A program made the translations under genes and the position numbers. Below the pieces are notes generated by a model that worked only from the letters and a program-made list of their open reading frames with translations, ran no database searches and was not told the origin of the DNA. Shown here piece after piece: positions 6,903-13,288 of a stretch of 13,288 bases of DNA (its first letter is position 1; each line of letters starts with the position of its first letter). The stretch is from assembly GCA_964343305.1 (NCBI GenBank), contig CAYFJO010000299.1, positions 1-13,288 of the forward strand, written 5' to 3'. Origin of the DNA: CAYFJO01 sp964343305. Lineage in GTDB: Bacteria; Planctomycetota; Planctomycetia; Pirellulales; Pirellulaceae.

Positions 6903-6970
6903 CCGTAGCTGCGTTCGCCAGAACGTGGTTTGTTGGACGTTCATCCGCACTCTGGCGAGTGCAGCTACGG
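6903..6970. repeat. REPIN-like element: two inverted GTAG-headed hairpins
   Basis: Two 20-base arms (6903-6922 and 6951-6970) are inverted copies matching at 18 of 20 positions, with a 28-base loop. Each arm carries the GTAG head (6905-6908; CTAC at 6965-6968). Each arm then has its own small hairpin with the same GCCA/TGGC loop: CGTTC-GCCA-GAACG (6912-6925) on the left and GCACTC-TGGC-GAGTGC (6947-6962) on the right. The two arms differ at two stem pairs, and both changes are compensated so that each stem stays paired. This is the structure of a REPIN, a pair of inverted REPs. It fills most of the spacer between the coiled-coil gene and MoxR. Confidence 0.75.
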
Positions 6971-6985
6971 ATTCGAATTTTTTCG

Positions 6986-9900
6986 TTAATCAATACTTTC
7001 GAAATAACGCCGCAAGCGTTCTTCGTATCCGCGTGGAGCGCGTCGACGGGACTTTGCTTTGATGGCGGCTTGCAGGGACGGGGGAAGTTTTGAGAACCAA
7101 GGTTCGCCATCGAAATCAACGGCCTTGATGTCCGCATCATGATTGCTGTCCGCGGTGCGGCTGTCTTGTTGGCCGACGGGAGTCAACTCGGACGGCTGCT
7201 CGCCCATCGGTGGATCCGGCGATTTGCCATCGACGGCAGCTCCACCAGCCATCGGTGTGCCGGGTTGGCTGTTGGGCATCGGTTGTCCAGGCATCGGCTG
7301 GCCCTGAGATGGCTGACCTTGAGCGGGCTGACCTGGTTGACCAGGCTGCTGCCCCAATGCTTGCGACGCCTGAGCCAATGCTTCGGAACCAGCGATCTGT
7401 TGGGCAGTGACCTCCGGGGCGTTTGGAACAAGCCCCGTGCCTAACTGCTGTGGCTGGCCTTGTCCGGGTTGACCTTGTCCCGGCATCGGCTGGCCTTGTC
7501 CGGGTTGCCCTTCACCTGGCATGGGTTGTCCTTCGCCTGGAGTCTGTTCACCTTCACCCGGTGCAGGAGTTTCTCCTGGCTGCGTACCTTCTGCTGGAGT
7601 TTGTCCTTCGGCCGGTGGTTGTGCTTCGCCTGGCATCGGTGCCTGGGCGACGGCATCGCCTTCACCCGGTGGCAGTGGCGTGTCTTCCAAGGGAGCCTGC
7701 AACTCGGAAGCCGCTTCGAGGCCCTCGCGGATTTGTTGTTGAGCAACTTCCTCTTGACCGGAAATCGCTTCCGCACCCTCTCCGATCGCTTGTTGTGCTT
7801 GGGCAAATTGCTGCGTTGCTTGTTGCAAAGCCTGGGCGGCTGATTGCTGCTGCGGAGTTGGTTGCGGCTGGCCTTGGGGTTCGCCATTTGGCTGACCTTC
7901 GCCGGGTTCACTTTCACCGGGTTCACTTTCACCAGGCTGTTGCTCAGCCTGAGCTTGCGCCATTTCCGACAAGGCTTGGGCTTGTTTGGCGATTTCATCT
8001 CGCGCTTGCTGTTGATCATCGGTGAGCTGGGCCAGTGCATTGGCGATGTCACGATCTTGCCGAATTTGCTGCTCACGAGCGGCGAGACTAGCGGTGGCTC
8101 GCTCCAGGTCACGTTGCACTTCGTCCTGAGCAGCCTTTGCATCGGATGGGCTGCTAGGGGTATTCTCGGACGCTTCTTGAGCACCTTGTTCAGCCGCTTC
8201 TTGAGCCTGGTTCAGCGCGGAGGCGGCATCTGAATCAATTTTGGATGCCTGCTCGGCGAGTTGCTCCGCTGCATCGGCTTGTTGAGCGAGCGCTTCACCC
8301 TGCTGCTTTGTCTTCTCCGCGATCGACTCTTTCAAAGCTTCCGCGGCTTCTGCGAGAGCTTCGCCGGTGTTCTTCTGAGCTTCCTGAGCGGCCTCTTTAT
8401 TCTCAGCGGCAATTCCTTTTTCCGCGGCGGCCGATTCCTCTTGAGCTTTGGCCAAGGCATCGGATGCTTCCGGCGCATCGTCACCAGCTAACTGTTCCGC
8501 TTCGCCGGCTTTTTCACCGACCGCTTCCTGAGCTTCGGCGTTCGGCTCACCAGGATCATTTGCAGCAGCGTCAGCGGCTTGCTGTTGGGCGGCCTCTTGA
8601 GCCTTCGCCAACGCCTCGGTTGCCTTTTGTCTGGCAGCTTCCGCCTGCTTGGGATTGCCGTCCAGAGTTTCCTTGGCGGCTTCGGCCGCGGCTTCGGCGG
8701 CTTCCTTCAACGCTTCGCCAACGTCTCCTTCCGTTTCTTCTGCCAGACCTTCCGCGTTGTCCGCAACCTTCTGTTGGTCGTTGACGGCTTCGAGTGGCGT
8801 GTTGGCTTTGCCTTTGGAAAGTTGCTCGGCTTCCCGATTGGCCTCGGCTTGTTGCTGGGCCAGTTCGTTCACTTTGTTGGCCTGCTCTTGAGCCTTGGCG
8901 GCTTCGTTGCGACCTTCGGCTCGTTTTTGCTCGGCCTGAGCTTCGTTGACTTTGTTTAGCGCCTTTTCAAGACGCTCCAATGCATCGGCGTCACTTTCGT
9001 TTGCTTTCGTTAAAGCATCTTCGACGGACTCCCGCGCCTCGGCAACTTTTTCCAGTTGCTCGCCGGCCATCTTTGCCAATTGTTCAGCAGCTTCGCCTGC
9101 TTTCTCGCGAAGTGCTTCGGCGGCTTTCTCTAACTGCTGGGCTGCTTTCTCCGCAGCCTCGGCGGCCTTGGCAGCGGACTCCTTCGAAGGTTCGCCAGGT
9201 TCGTCCTTGGCGGACTTGAGTTGCTCGCCAGCCTCGCTGATGGGTTCGTTGGCTTCGGCCAACTGTTCGGAGACTTCAGGAGCCGAGTTCTTCACACCTT
9301 CAGCGATTTTCTCAGCGACCTCGGCGACGTTCTCCTGTTCTTCCACCAAGGCCTCTGCTTCGTCGGATTCGAGACCTTCGGATTCAGCGGCTTCTTTCGC
9401 TTCCTTGGCGACATTCTTCTCGGCTGCGGCGGCTCGTTCGAGCGCTTCGGCGGCACGAGCTAGTTCGCCGACTTCCACTGATTTTTGCTTGCGCTGTGCG
9501 TCAGCAAGTTGCGCTTCGGTTTCGGCCAGAGCCTGATCAATCGCGTCGGCAGCACTCTCGGTGGCTTCCTTGCGATCTTCGGCTGCGTCATCAGACTCGT
9601 CTTCCAAAGCCTCTTTGGCTTCCTCGACCTCTTCTTTGGCCGTGGTGAGTTTTGACTCGACGGCTCCTGGCAGTTCTTTTTCTTCTTTGAGATCTTCCAG
9701 CTTCGTGGCGATCTCTTCTTCCTTTTGCTTGGCTTCGGCGGGTTTCTCTTCCGACTTTTCGGTTGCCTCGGCTTGTTCCTCTTTCAGTTCTTCCAGGGCT
9801 TCTTTCGTTTCTTCAAGTGCTTTGACTTCTTCGGCCAACTCTTCAGCGCTTTTGTCGGTACGATCGGCTTCGACGGCGTTCTTGAGTTGTTCCTTGATCT

Positions 9901-11002
9901 CTGCCAACGCGCCAATGACCTTGCCTTGCTCGGTGAGCGCCTCCGATTTGTTCTTTTCAAACAAGTCGCCAAAAGCTTCGTAAGCCGACGCTTTGGCTTG
10001 CTCGCTCAGATTCTCGGTTTGCGGGAAACTTCGCAAAGCTTCCGAGACCTTGCCTAGATCTTTGTGAATCTGGGCCTGTTCATCGGTCAGTTCGTTCGCT
10101 TTATCCTCGTTGGCCAACTCCGCCTTCTTGGTTTCGTCGCGTAGCTCCTCTTGCTTTTCAATCATCTCCTGGACCATTTTGATTGCGGCTTCGCGATCGG
10201 CGCTGATCAAGCCACGTGTTCGCTCGATAATCTCCAACAACGCTCGCAAGCCGTCGATCACTTCCTGTTGGCTATCCGAAGCATCCGCATATTGAGCCGA
10301 CGCAAGTTGCTCCATCGCCGAGTCGACGTGCGTGCCAACTTCGCCCGCCTTGAGAATTCGCAATCCATCCGATGCTCCGGCACCGATATTACCGCCCCAT
10401 TGACTCACGTCGCTCAACGTCTGCACGAGCGCGAGGAACAACGTCGTGATATCGCGTTGGTTTTGGATGGCGGCCAGCGTCGTACGTTCGCGTTCCTCTT
10501 TTCTGAGGTTCGTGATTCCGTCGGTCGTCGCTTTGGTCGATTCCTGGCGTTTGATCAACTCACGCACTTGTTCGGCGATTCGCGAGATTTGCAGCCGCCG
10601 CAACAGTTTCTGACGCTCGGCGATCAGGATCAGAACGATCTCACGGATTTCGTCCCGCGCGATGTCGAAATGCTGGAGTTTCTCTTCTTTCGTTTTCCCC
10701 AGTTGTGCTTTGATAAGTTCCTCGATCACGTTTTGCATTTTACCGTCGACCAATTCGTCGACGTTGTCTCGCATGCCGAGAATTTCTTTGAAGATCGGGT
10801 GCGAGTCGAGGCCGTTTTCTTCCAGGTGGCGAAGCTGGATGTTGAAGACCGCTTGAACCAACTCACGGGTCAACTCCTGGGCTTTCTCCTGGGCCTGTTG
10901 TTTGCGCCGCAGGTTTTGGGTTTCCACGGCGAAGGCCGCTTGCATGAAACACACACAGACCATCAAACCTAGAACGCTACGAATCATCCAGTTTCGCGTC
11001 AT
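6986..11002 (-). CDS. Giant exported Ala/Glu/Gln-rich coiled-coil protein
   Basis: A 1338-residue protein. I start it at ATG 11002, which has an AGGAG ribosome binding site and is followed at once by a signal peptide ('MIRSVLGLMVCVCFMQ', then A-F-A at 23-25 as the cleavage site). The open frame continues to 11224 but overlaps the upstream gene and would bury the signal peptide. Residues 26 to about 320 are helical with a more complex composition and may fold as a domain. From about 330 to 1010 the protein is almost pure Ala/Glu/Lys/Gln heptad-like sequence, probably a very long coiled coil. A Pro/Gly/Gln/Glu-rich stretch (about 1020-1050 and 1105-1250) follows. The final 50 residues return to an ordered basic segment, 'PWFSKLPPSLQAAIKAK' then 'RAPRGYEERLRRYFESID', which resembles the C-terminal tail I associate with planctomycete proteins near MoxR genes. 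It probably spans or scaffolds the periplasm. It is the largest member of the cluster, and its function is unknown. Confidence 0.88.
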   Translation of the reverse strand: MTRNWMIRSVLGLMVCVCFMQAAFAVETQNLRRKQQAQEKAQELTRELVQAVFNIQLRHLEENGLDSHPIFKEILGMRDNVDELVDGKMQNVIEELIKAQLGKTKEEKLQHFDIARDEIREIVLILIAERQKLLRRLQISRIAEQVRELIKRQESTKATTDGITNLRKEERERTTLAAIQNQRDITTLFLALVQTLSDVSQWGGNIGAGASDGLRILKAGEVGTHVDSAMEQLASAQYADASDSQQEVIDGLRALLEIIERTRGLISADREAAIKMVQEMIEKQEELRDETKKAELANEDKANELTDEQAQIHKDLGKVSEALRSFPQTENLSEQAKASAYEAFGDLFEKNKSEALTEQGKVIGALAEIKEQLKNAVEADRTDKSAEELAEEVKALEETKEALEELKEEQAEATEKSEEKPAEAKQKEEEIATKLEDLKEEKELPGAVESKLTTAKEEVEEAKEALEDESDDAAEDRKEATESAADAIDQALAETEAQLADAQRKQKSVEVGELARAAEALERAAAAEKNVAKEAKEAAESEGLESDEAEALVEEQENVAEVAEKIAEGVKNSAPEVSEQLAEANEPISEAGEQLKSAKDEPGEPSKESAAKAAEAAEKAAQQLEKAAEALREKAGEAAEQLAKMAGEQLEKVAEARESVEDALTKANESDADALERLEKALNKVNEAQAEQKRAEGRNEAAKAQEQANKVNELAQQQAEANREAEQLSKGKANTPLEAVNDQQKVADNAEGLAEETEGDVGEALKEAAEAAAEAAKETLDGNPKQAEAARQKATEALAKAQEAAQQQAADAAANDPGEPNAEAQEAVGEKAGEAEQLAGDDAPEASDALAKAQEESAAAEKGIAAENKEAAQEAQKNTGEALAEAAEALKESIAEKTKQQGEALAQQADAAEQLAEQASKIDSDAASALNQAQEAAEQGAQEASENTPSSPSDAKAAQDEVQRDLERATASLAAREQQIRQDRDIANALAQLTDDQQQARDEIAKQAQALSEMAQAQAEQQPGESEPGESEPGEGQPNGEPQGQPQPTPQQQSAAQALQQATQQFAQAQQAIGEGAEAISGQEEVAQQQIREGLEAASELQAPLEDTPLPPGEGDAVAQAPMPGEAQPPAEGQTPAEGTQPGETPAPGEGEQTPGEGQPMPGEGQPGQGQPMPGQGQPGQGQPQQLGTGLVPNAPEVTAQQIAGSEALAQASQALGQQPGQPGQPAQGQPSQGQPMPGQPMPNSQPGTPMAGGAAVDGKSPDPPMGEQPSELTPVGQQDSRTADSNHDADIKAVDFDGEPWFSKLPPSLQAAIKAKSRRRAPRGYEERLRRYFESID
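7258..7690 (-). repeat. Pro/Gly/Gln/Glu low-complexity tract in the coiled-coil protein
   Basis: This stretch encodes about 145 residues (roughly 1105-1250) dominated by short units such as PGEGQP, PGQGQP, QPMPG and PAEGQTP, reading like 'GEGQPMPGEGQPGQGQP'. The DNA shows matching short irregular tandem repeats. It separates the long coiled coil from the conserved-looking C-terminal tail, so a flexible or wall-spanning linker is the simplest reading. Such repeats are prone to length change. Confidence 0.8.
7904..7933 (-). repeat. Two exact copies of a 15-base tandem repeat
   Basis: GGGTTCACTTTCACC occurs twice back to back (7904-7918, 7919-7933). On the coding strand this encodes two copies of a five-residue Gly/Glu/Ser/Glu/Pro unit, in the first Pro-rich patch of the coiled-coil protein. 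The identity of the copies suggests recent slippage. Confidence 0.8.
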
Positions 11003-11010
11003 GCCTAGTT

Positions 11011-11015
11011 CTCCT
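11011..11015 (-). promoter_or_regulatory. Ribosome binding site fixing the coiled-coil gene start
   Basis: AGGAG on the - strand lies eight bases before ATG 11002. With the signal peptide that follows, it decides this start over the upstream in-frame codons reaching 11224. Confidence 0.7.
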
Positions 11016-11034
11016 GGTAAGAAGATTTTTGTTT

Positions 11035-11108
11035 TGTGTGCCACTGGCTCCGCCAGTGTGCTCGATGTGTTTCGGTCTGTTCGGCACTGGCAGAGCCAGT
11101 GGCACACA
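11035..11108. repeat. Inverted pair of self-palindromic 24-base repeats
   Basis: Arms 11035-11058 and 11085-11108 are inverted copies matching at 23 of 24 positions, with a 26-base loop. Each arm has a seven-base head (TGTGTGC) followed by its own hairpin: CACTGGC-TCC-GCCAGTG on the left and CACTGGC-AGA-GCCAGTG on the right. The single difference lies in the small hairpin loop. The element therefore has the same two-hairpin inverted plan as the one at 6903-6970 but with an unrelated sequence and no GTAG head. It lies in the 127-base spacer between the DUF4175-like gene and the coiled-coil gene. Confidence 0.8.
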
Positions 11109-11129
11109 ATGGTTTTACTCGTCTTAAGT

Positions 11130-13163
11130 TTATTCAAGGATTTTGTTTTTGATATCTTCAAACGCCTTGTCCGCACGCTCGTCGTCCTTGGCATTGGCGG
11201 CGAACACGTCGCTGACATCCGCAATCTCTAAAAACAGTGGCTCGGCCTTGTAAGCCGTGCCGGTCGCATCGCCGCGATAGTCGACCACTTCCAACGTCAC
11301 TTTCAAGCGGTTTCCTTTTTCAAGGACGACGGGCTGGGCTGTGTCGTCCGCGACTTGTTGCTGAAGTGAGGAAAGGTTCAGTTTGTACTTTCCTTTGTAA
11401 GGCAGTTTGTTGGCCAACAGCGGGGACGATCCGTTGTGGACCGTGAGCGTTTCCAATTCGATGTCAGCTTTACTCGCCTCGGTCGGCGATTGGTCATACA
11501 CATCCGCCGCCTGCGAACCATCATTGTCATCTTTTTCCAAGGCCAGATGCAACAGGATCTGAGAAACGCCATAATCGTCGTGAACCATGAAATCGATCGT
11601 CGGCGTTGCTTTGGGAAGGAAGACATTTCGGACCACGTCGGCCGAGCCAGTCGGGCCGCGGTCCATCTTCAGGCGAATGTAGCCGTGTATGGAATTGAGC
11701 AATTGCAGACCGTCGGTGTCCGTGACCTGAATTTCGAAACGCACCTCTTTGGTCACGCTCACGAAAGGAGTCTTGGCCAGTGGCAACGACCATTTGGTTC
11801 CGCTGGCGTCTGTTTTCTTCAGTTCGAAACGCTGGCTTGATTCACCTATTTTGACAATCACCCAGGCACTGGCCAGCGACTTTTTGTTTGTACACTCGAT
11901 CGCCACTTCGACTTTCGAGCCTTCCAAGACAGACAGTTGCCGCGCGGTCGGGTCCAACGGACTTTGCCAACCAGCTTTGGCGTAGTCGGGCGGCTCGACC
12001 TTCAAATAGGGTTCGACGATCGGTAGGGGCGTCATGCTAACCAAGGCCGACTCGGTCCAGGCGTCGCCGATGTTAACCGTGTACTGAACTGGATCGATCA
12101 TCCGTTCGAGTTGGCCGGTGTAAACCGAGCCGGAAAGTTTGCTTTCGTCCCACGACTGAATTGATTCAGTGACCACTTTCTCGGCAGACTTTGGATTGGG
12201 CTCTGTCTCGTCGTTGCCCTTGAGTAAGGCGATCGCGCTGGCGGCGTCAAACCGAACTAAGGAAATCACCTCTGCCTGCCACGGACCGCTGATCATGAAA
12301 TCATTTTGTTCGCGGGCCTTTTCGATCATCTTGGCCGCGAGTTGCAAACGCTCCAGCCGGTCGTCAGCGGTAAGTTTCGACAATTCGACTACCGTGCGCG
12401 ACTGCGATCCAGCGTTCGTCGATGTAAGCGTGATACTGTGTTTCTCGTCGTCGCGGCCAAATGCTCGGACATCAAAGGTCAACGGTTGGCCCTGCGCGGC
12501 ATTGACGGGGCGAGGCACCGTTCCATCGCGATCGCGTTGAAACACATCGGTGTGATTGATGACAACTTCGTCGATTGTGACACGGGTGGGATAGTGCTGG
12601 TCGCCAAACGCCAACCGGTTGAAAAAGGCACTGGCGTATCCAGGAAAACCGACACAAAGGCCGCACAACAGCAGGATCGTCACCACGCACGCAATGACCC
12701 GTCGCCACAGTTGTGTCGAGTCGAATCCCTTAAAGGTATCCAAGCCAGGGGCAAACTGTGCGACGTAATCGATGACGGACTCTTCCAGTTGTCGTGAGCC
12801 CCAGCGGCTGGCTTCGGCACCTTCAAATTGCAACGCCGCGACCAGATCGCTTTCGATGTCGTTCTGCTGTTCGACGAGCAGTGCCATTTCAGTTGTCGAT
12901 TCCTGAACGCCCAGGAACGGCCGCATCAGATAGTGGACGGCAATGCCGAAACACCCCAGTGCGATCGCCAGAACCACCGTACGCTGCGAAACGTCCAACG
13001 CGGTACTCAGCATCTTGAAAAAGAACAAGTCGACGACGAAGATGCCCACTAAGGTCCACAAGACGACCGTGACCATGGCCGAGTAGCCGATGACCCAGCG
13101 GACCAATTTGCGCCAGAAGCGAAGTGCGCCGAGTTGCCGTCGTAGTGTTTGGAGTTTTGACAT
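11130..13163 (-). CDS. DUF4175-like membrane protein with a large extracytoplasmic part
   Basis: A 677-residue membrane protein. Hydrophobic segments at about 21-49, 61-83 and 156-174 are probable membrane helices. Between the second and third lies 'TEMALLVEQQNDIESDLVAALQFEG', recalling the soluble helix pair in DUF4175 proteins. Residues 180-677 have no membrane segment and look beta-rich. They include 'YPTRVTIDEVVINHTDVF', 'VEPPDYAKAGWQSPLDP' followed by 'QLSVLEGSKVEVAIEC' (an Ig-like strand pattern typical of this group), and 'FMVHDDYGVSQILLHLAL'. The C-terminus is a charged helix ending 'DKAFEDIKNKILE'. The family match rests on topology and recalled motifs, so 'DUF4175-like' is tentative. 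It starts 12 bases after the stop of the preceding membrane protein gene, so the two are probably translated from one message. It may anchor the exported coiled-coil protein encoded next. Confidence 0.8.
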   Translation of the reverse strand: MSKLQTLRRQLGALRFWRKLVRWVIGYSAMVTVVLWTLVGIFVVDLFFFKMLSTALDVSQRTVVLAIALGCFGIAVHYLMRPFLGVQESTTEMALLVEQQNDIESDLVAALQFEGAEASRWGSRQLEESVIDYVAQFAPGLDTFKGFDSTQLWRRVIACVVTILLLCGLCVGFPGYASAFFNRLAFGDQHYPTRVTIDEVVINHTDVFQRDRDGTVPRPVNAAQGQPLTFDVRAFGRDDEKHSITLTSTNAGSQSRTVVELSKLTADDRLERLQLAAKMIEKAREQNDFMISGPWQAEVISLVRFDAASAIALLKGNDETEPNPKSAEKVVTESIQSWDESKLSGSVYTGQLERMIDPVQYTVNIGDAWTESALVSMTPLPIVEPYLKVEPPDYAKAGWQSPLDPTARQLSVLEGSKVEVAIECTNKKSLASAWVIVKIGESSQRFELKKTDASGTKWSLPLAKTPFVSVTKEVRFEIQVTDTDGLQLLNSIHGYIRLKMDRGPTGSADVVRNVFLPKATPTIDFMVHDDYGVSQILLHLALEKDDNDGSQAADVYDQSPTEASKADIELETLTVHNGSSPLLANKLPYKGKYKLNLSSLQQQVADDTAQPVVLEKGNRLKVTLEVVDYRGDATGTAYKAEPLFLEIADVSDVFAANAKDDERADKAFEDIKNKILE

Positions 13164-13175
13164 AGGAAACGTGAT

Positions 13176-13288
13176 CTACTTCAAGTTCACCATTTTACGC
13201 ACAAACCACTCAACAAGCATCAGAGACACGATGGGGATAAACCACAGCCATGTGCTCCACAGTGGATAGTTGCGTGGCTCGATCTTCA
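13176..13288 (-). CDS. C-terminal end of a membrane protein
   Basis: Only the last 36 or so codons are in the window; the gene runs off the right edge and stops at a TAG (13176-13178 on the + strand). The visible sequence is 'KIEPRNYPLWSTW', then a hydrophobic helix 'LWFIPIVSLMLV', then 'EWFVRKMVNLK'. A final membrane helix followed by E-W-x-x-R-K is typical of the C-terminus of large planctomycete membrane proteins (BatA/vWA or glutamine-amidotransferase-like) in MoxR clusters. That identification is a recollection and cannot be proven from this fragment. The topology leaves a short basic tail in the cytoplasm. It is the most upstream visible gene of the - strand cluster, 12 bases before the DUF4175-like gene. 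Confidence 0.7.
   Translation of the reverse strand, partial: KIEPRNYPLWSTWLWFIPIVSLMLVEWFVRKMVNLK

Noticed and set aside
5777..7093. A 438-codon open frame on the + strand across the MoxR gene
   Set aside because: The product is Arg/His/Gln-rich with no recognisable domain and lies antisense to a complete MoxR ATPase with all catalytic motifs.
7139..10972. Many long open frames on the + strand opposite the coiled-coil gene, several over 120 codons
   Set aside because: They are low-complexity mirror images of Ala/Glu/Gln codons (Ser/Ala-, Leu/Phe- or Arg-rich products) with no domain signature. The biased codon use of the coiled-coil gene suppresses stops on the opposite strand.
11003..11224. 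Upstream extension of the coiled-coil gene to 11224
   Set aside because: It would overlap the DUF4175-like gene by 95 bases, run through the palindromic repeat, and place the signal peptide inside the protein. ATG 11002 has an AGGAG site and a clean signal peptide.

Overview
The window looks like chromosomal DNA from a planctomycete, most likely a Pirellulaceae-type (Rhodopirellula-like) bacterium. This is inferred from four things: an N-terminal 'EPLEDRTLL' motif of the type common on planctomycete secreted proteins, an SLBB/Poly_export protein with the planctomycete Cys-rich lead-in, a MoxR + DUF58 cluster joined to a huge secreted Ala/Glu/Gln coiled-coil protein, and GTAG-headed REP-type palindromes between genes. 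No species can be named from sequence alone. No tRNA, rRNA, CRISPR, transposase or phage gene was seen, and no gene-free stretch exceeds 300 bases.

Left part (2-3524, + strand): a possible three-gene unit. It holds the end of a TPR-like protein, a polysaccharide export protein of the Wza/BexD type, and (10 bases later) a secreted metzincin-like metalloprotease. A block of FG-GAP/VCBS-like repeats sits between this protease's HExxH motif and its likely third zinc ligand. The unit ends at a hairpin that overlaps the end of the next, convergent gene.

Middle (3546-4697, - strand): a 383-residue protein with an N-terminal Cro/C1-like helix-turn-helix and a large C-terminal domain I do not recognise. 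A perfect 9-base inverted repeat upstream is a candidate operator.

Right part (4875-13288, all - strand, so read right to left): the tail of a membrane protein running off the window, a DUF4175-like three-TM protein with a large extracytoplasmic part, a 1338-residue exported coiled-coil protein, a MoxR AAA+ ATPase, and a DUF58/vWA-like protein. MoxR and DUF58 are a classic ATPase/adaptor pair. Here they are cytoplasmic partners of what appears to be an envelope-spanning assembly of membrane proteins and a long exported helical protein. The function of such planctomycete clusters is not established.

Three of the four spacers inside this cluster (all but the 12-base one) carry a palindromic repeat, and so does the spacer downstream of it. 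The repeats have different sequences. Two are GTAG-headed REP-type elements. One of these (6903-6970) is a REPIN-like inverted pair in which the two hairpins differ by compensated base-pair changes. The other paired elements are built to a similar plan, about 68-74 bases with a 26-28 base loop.
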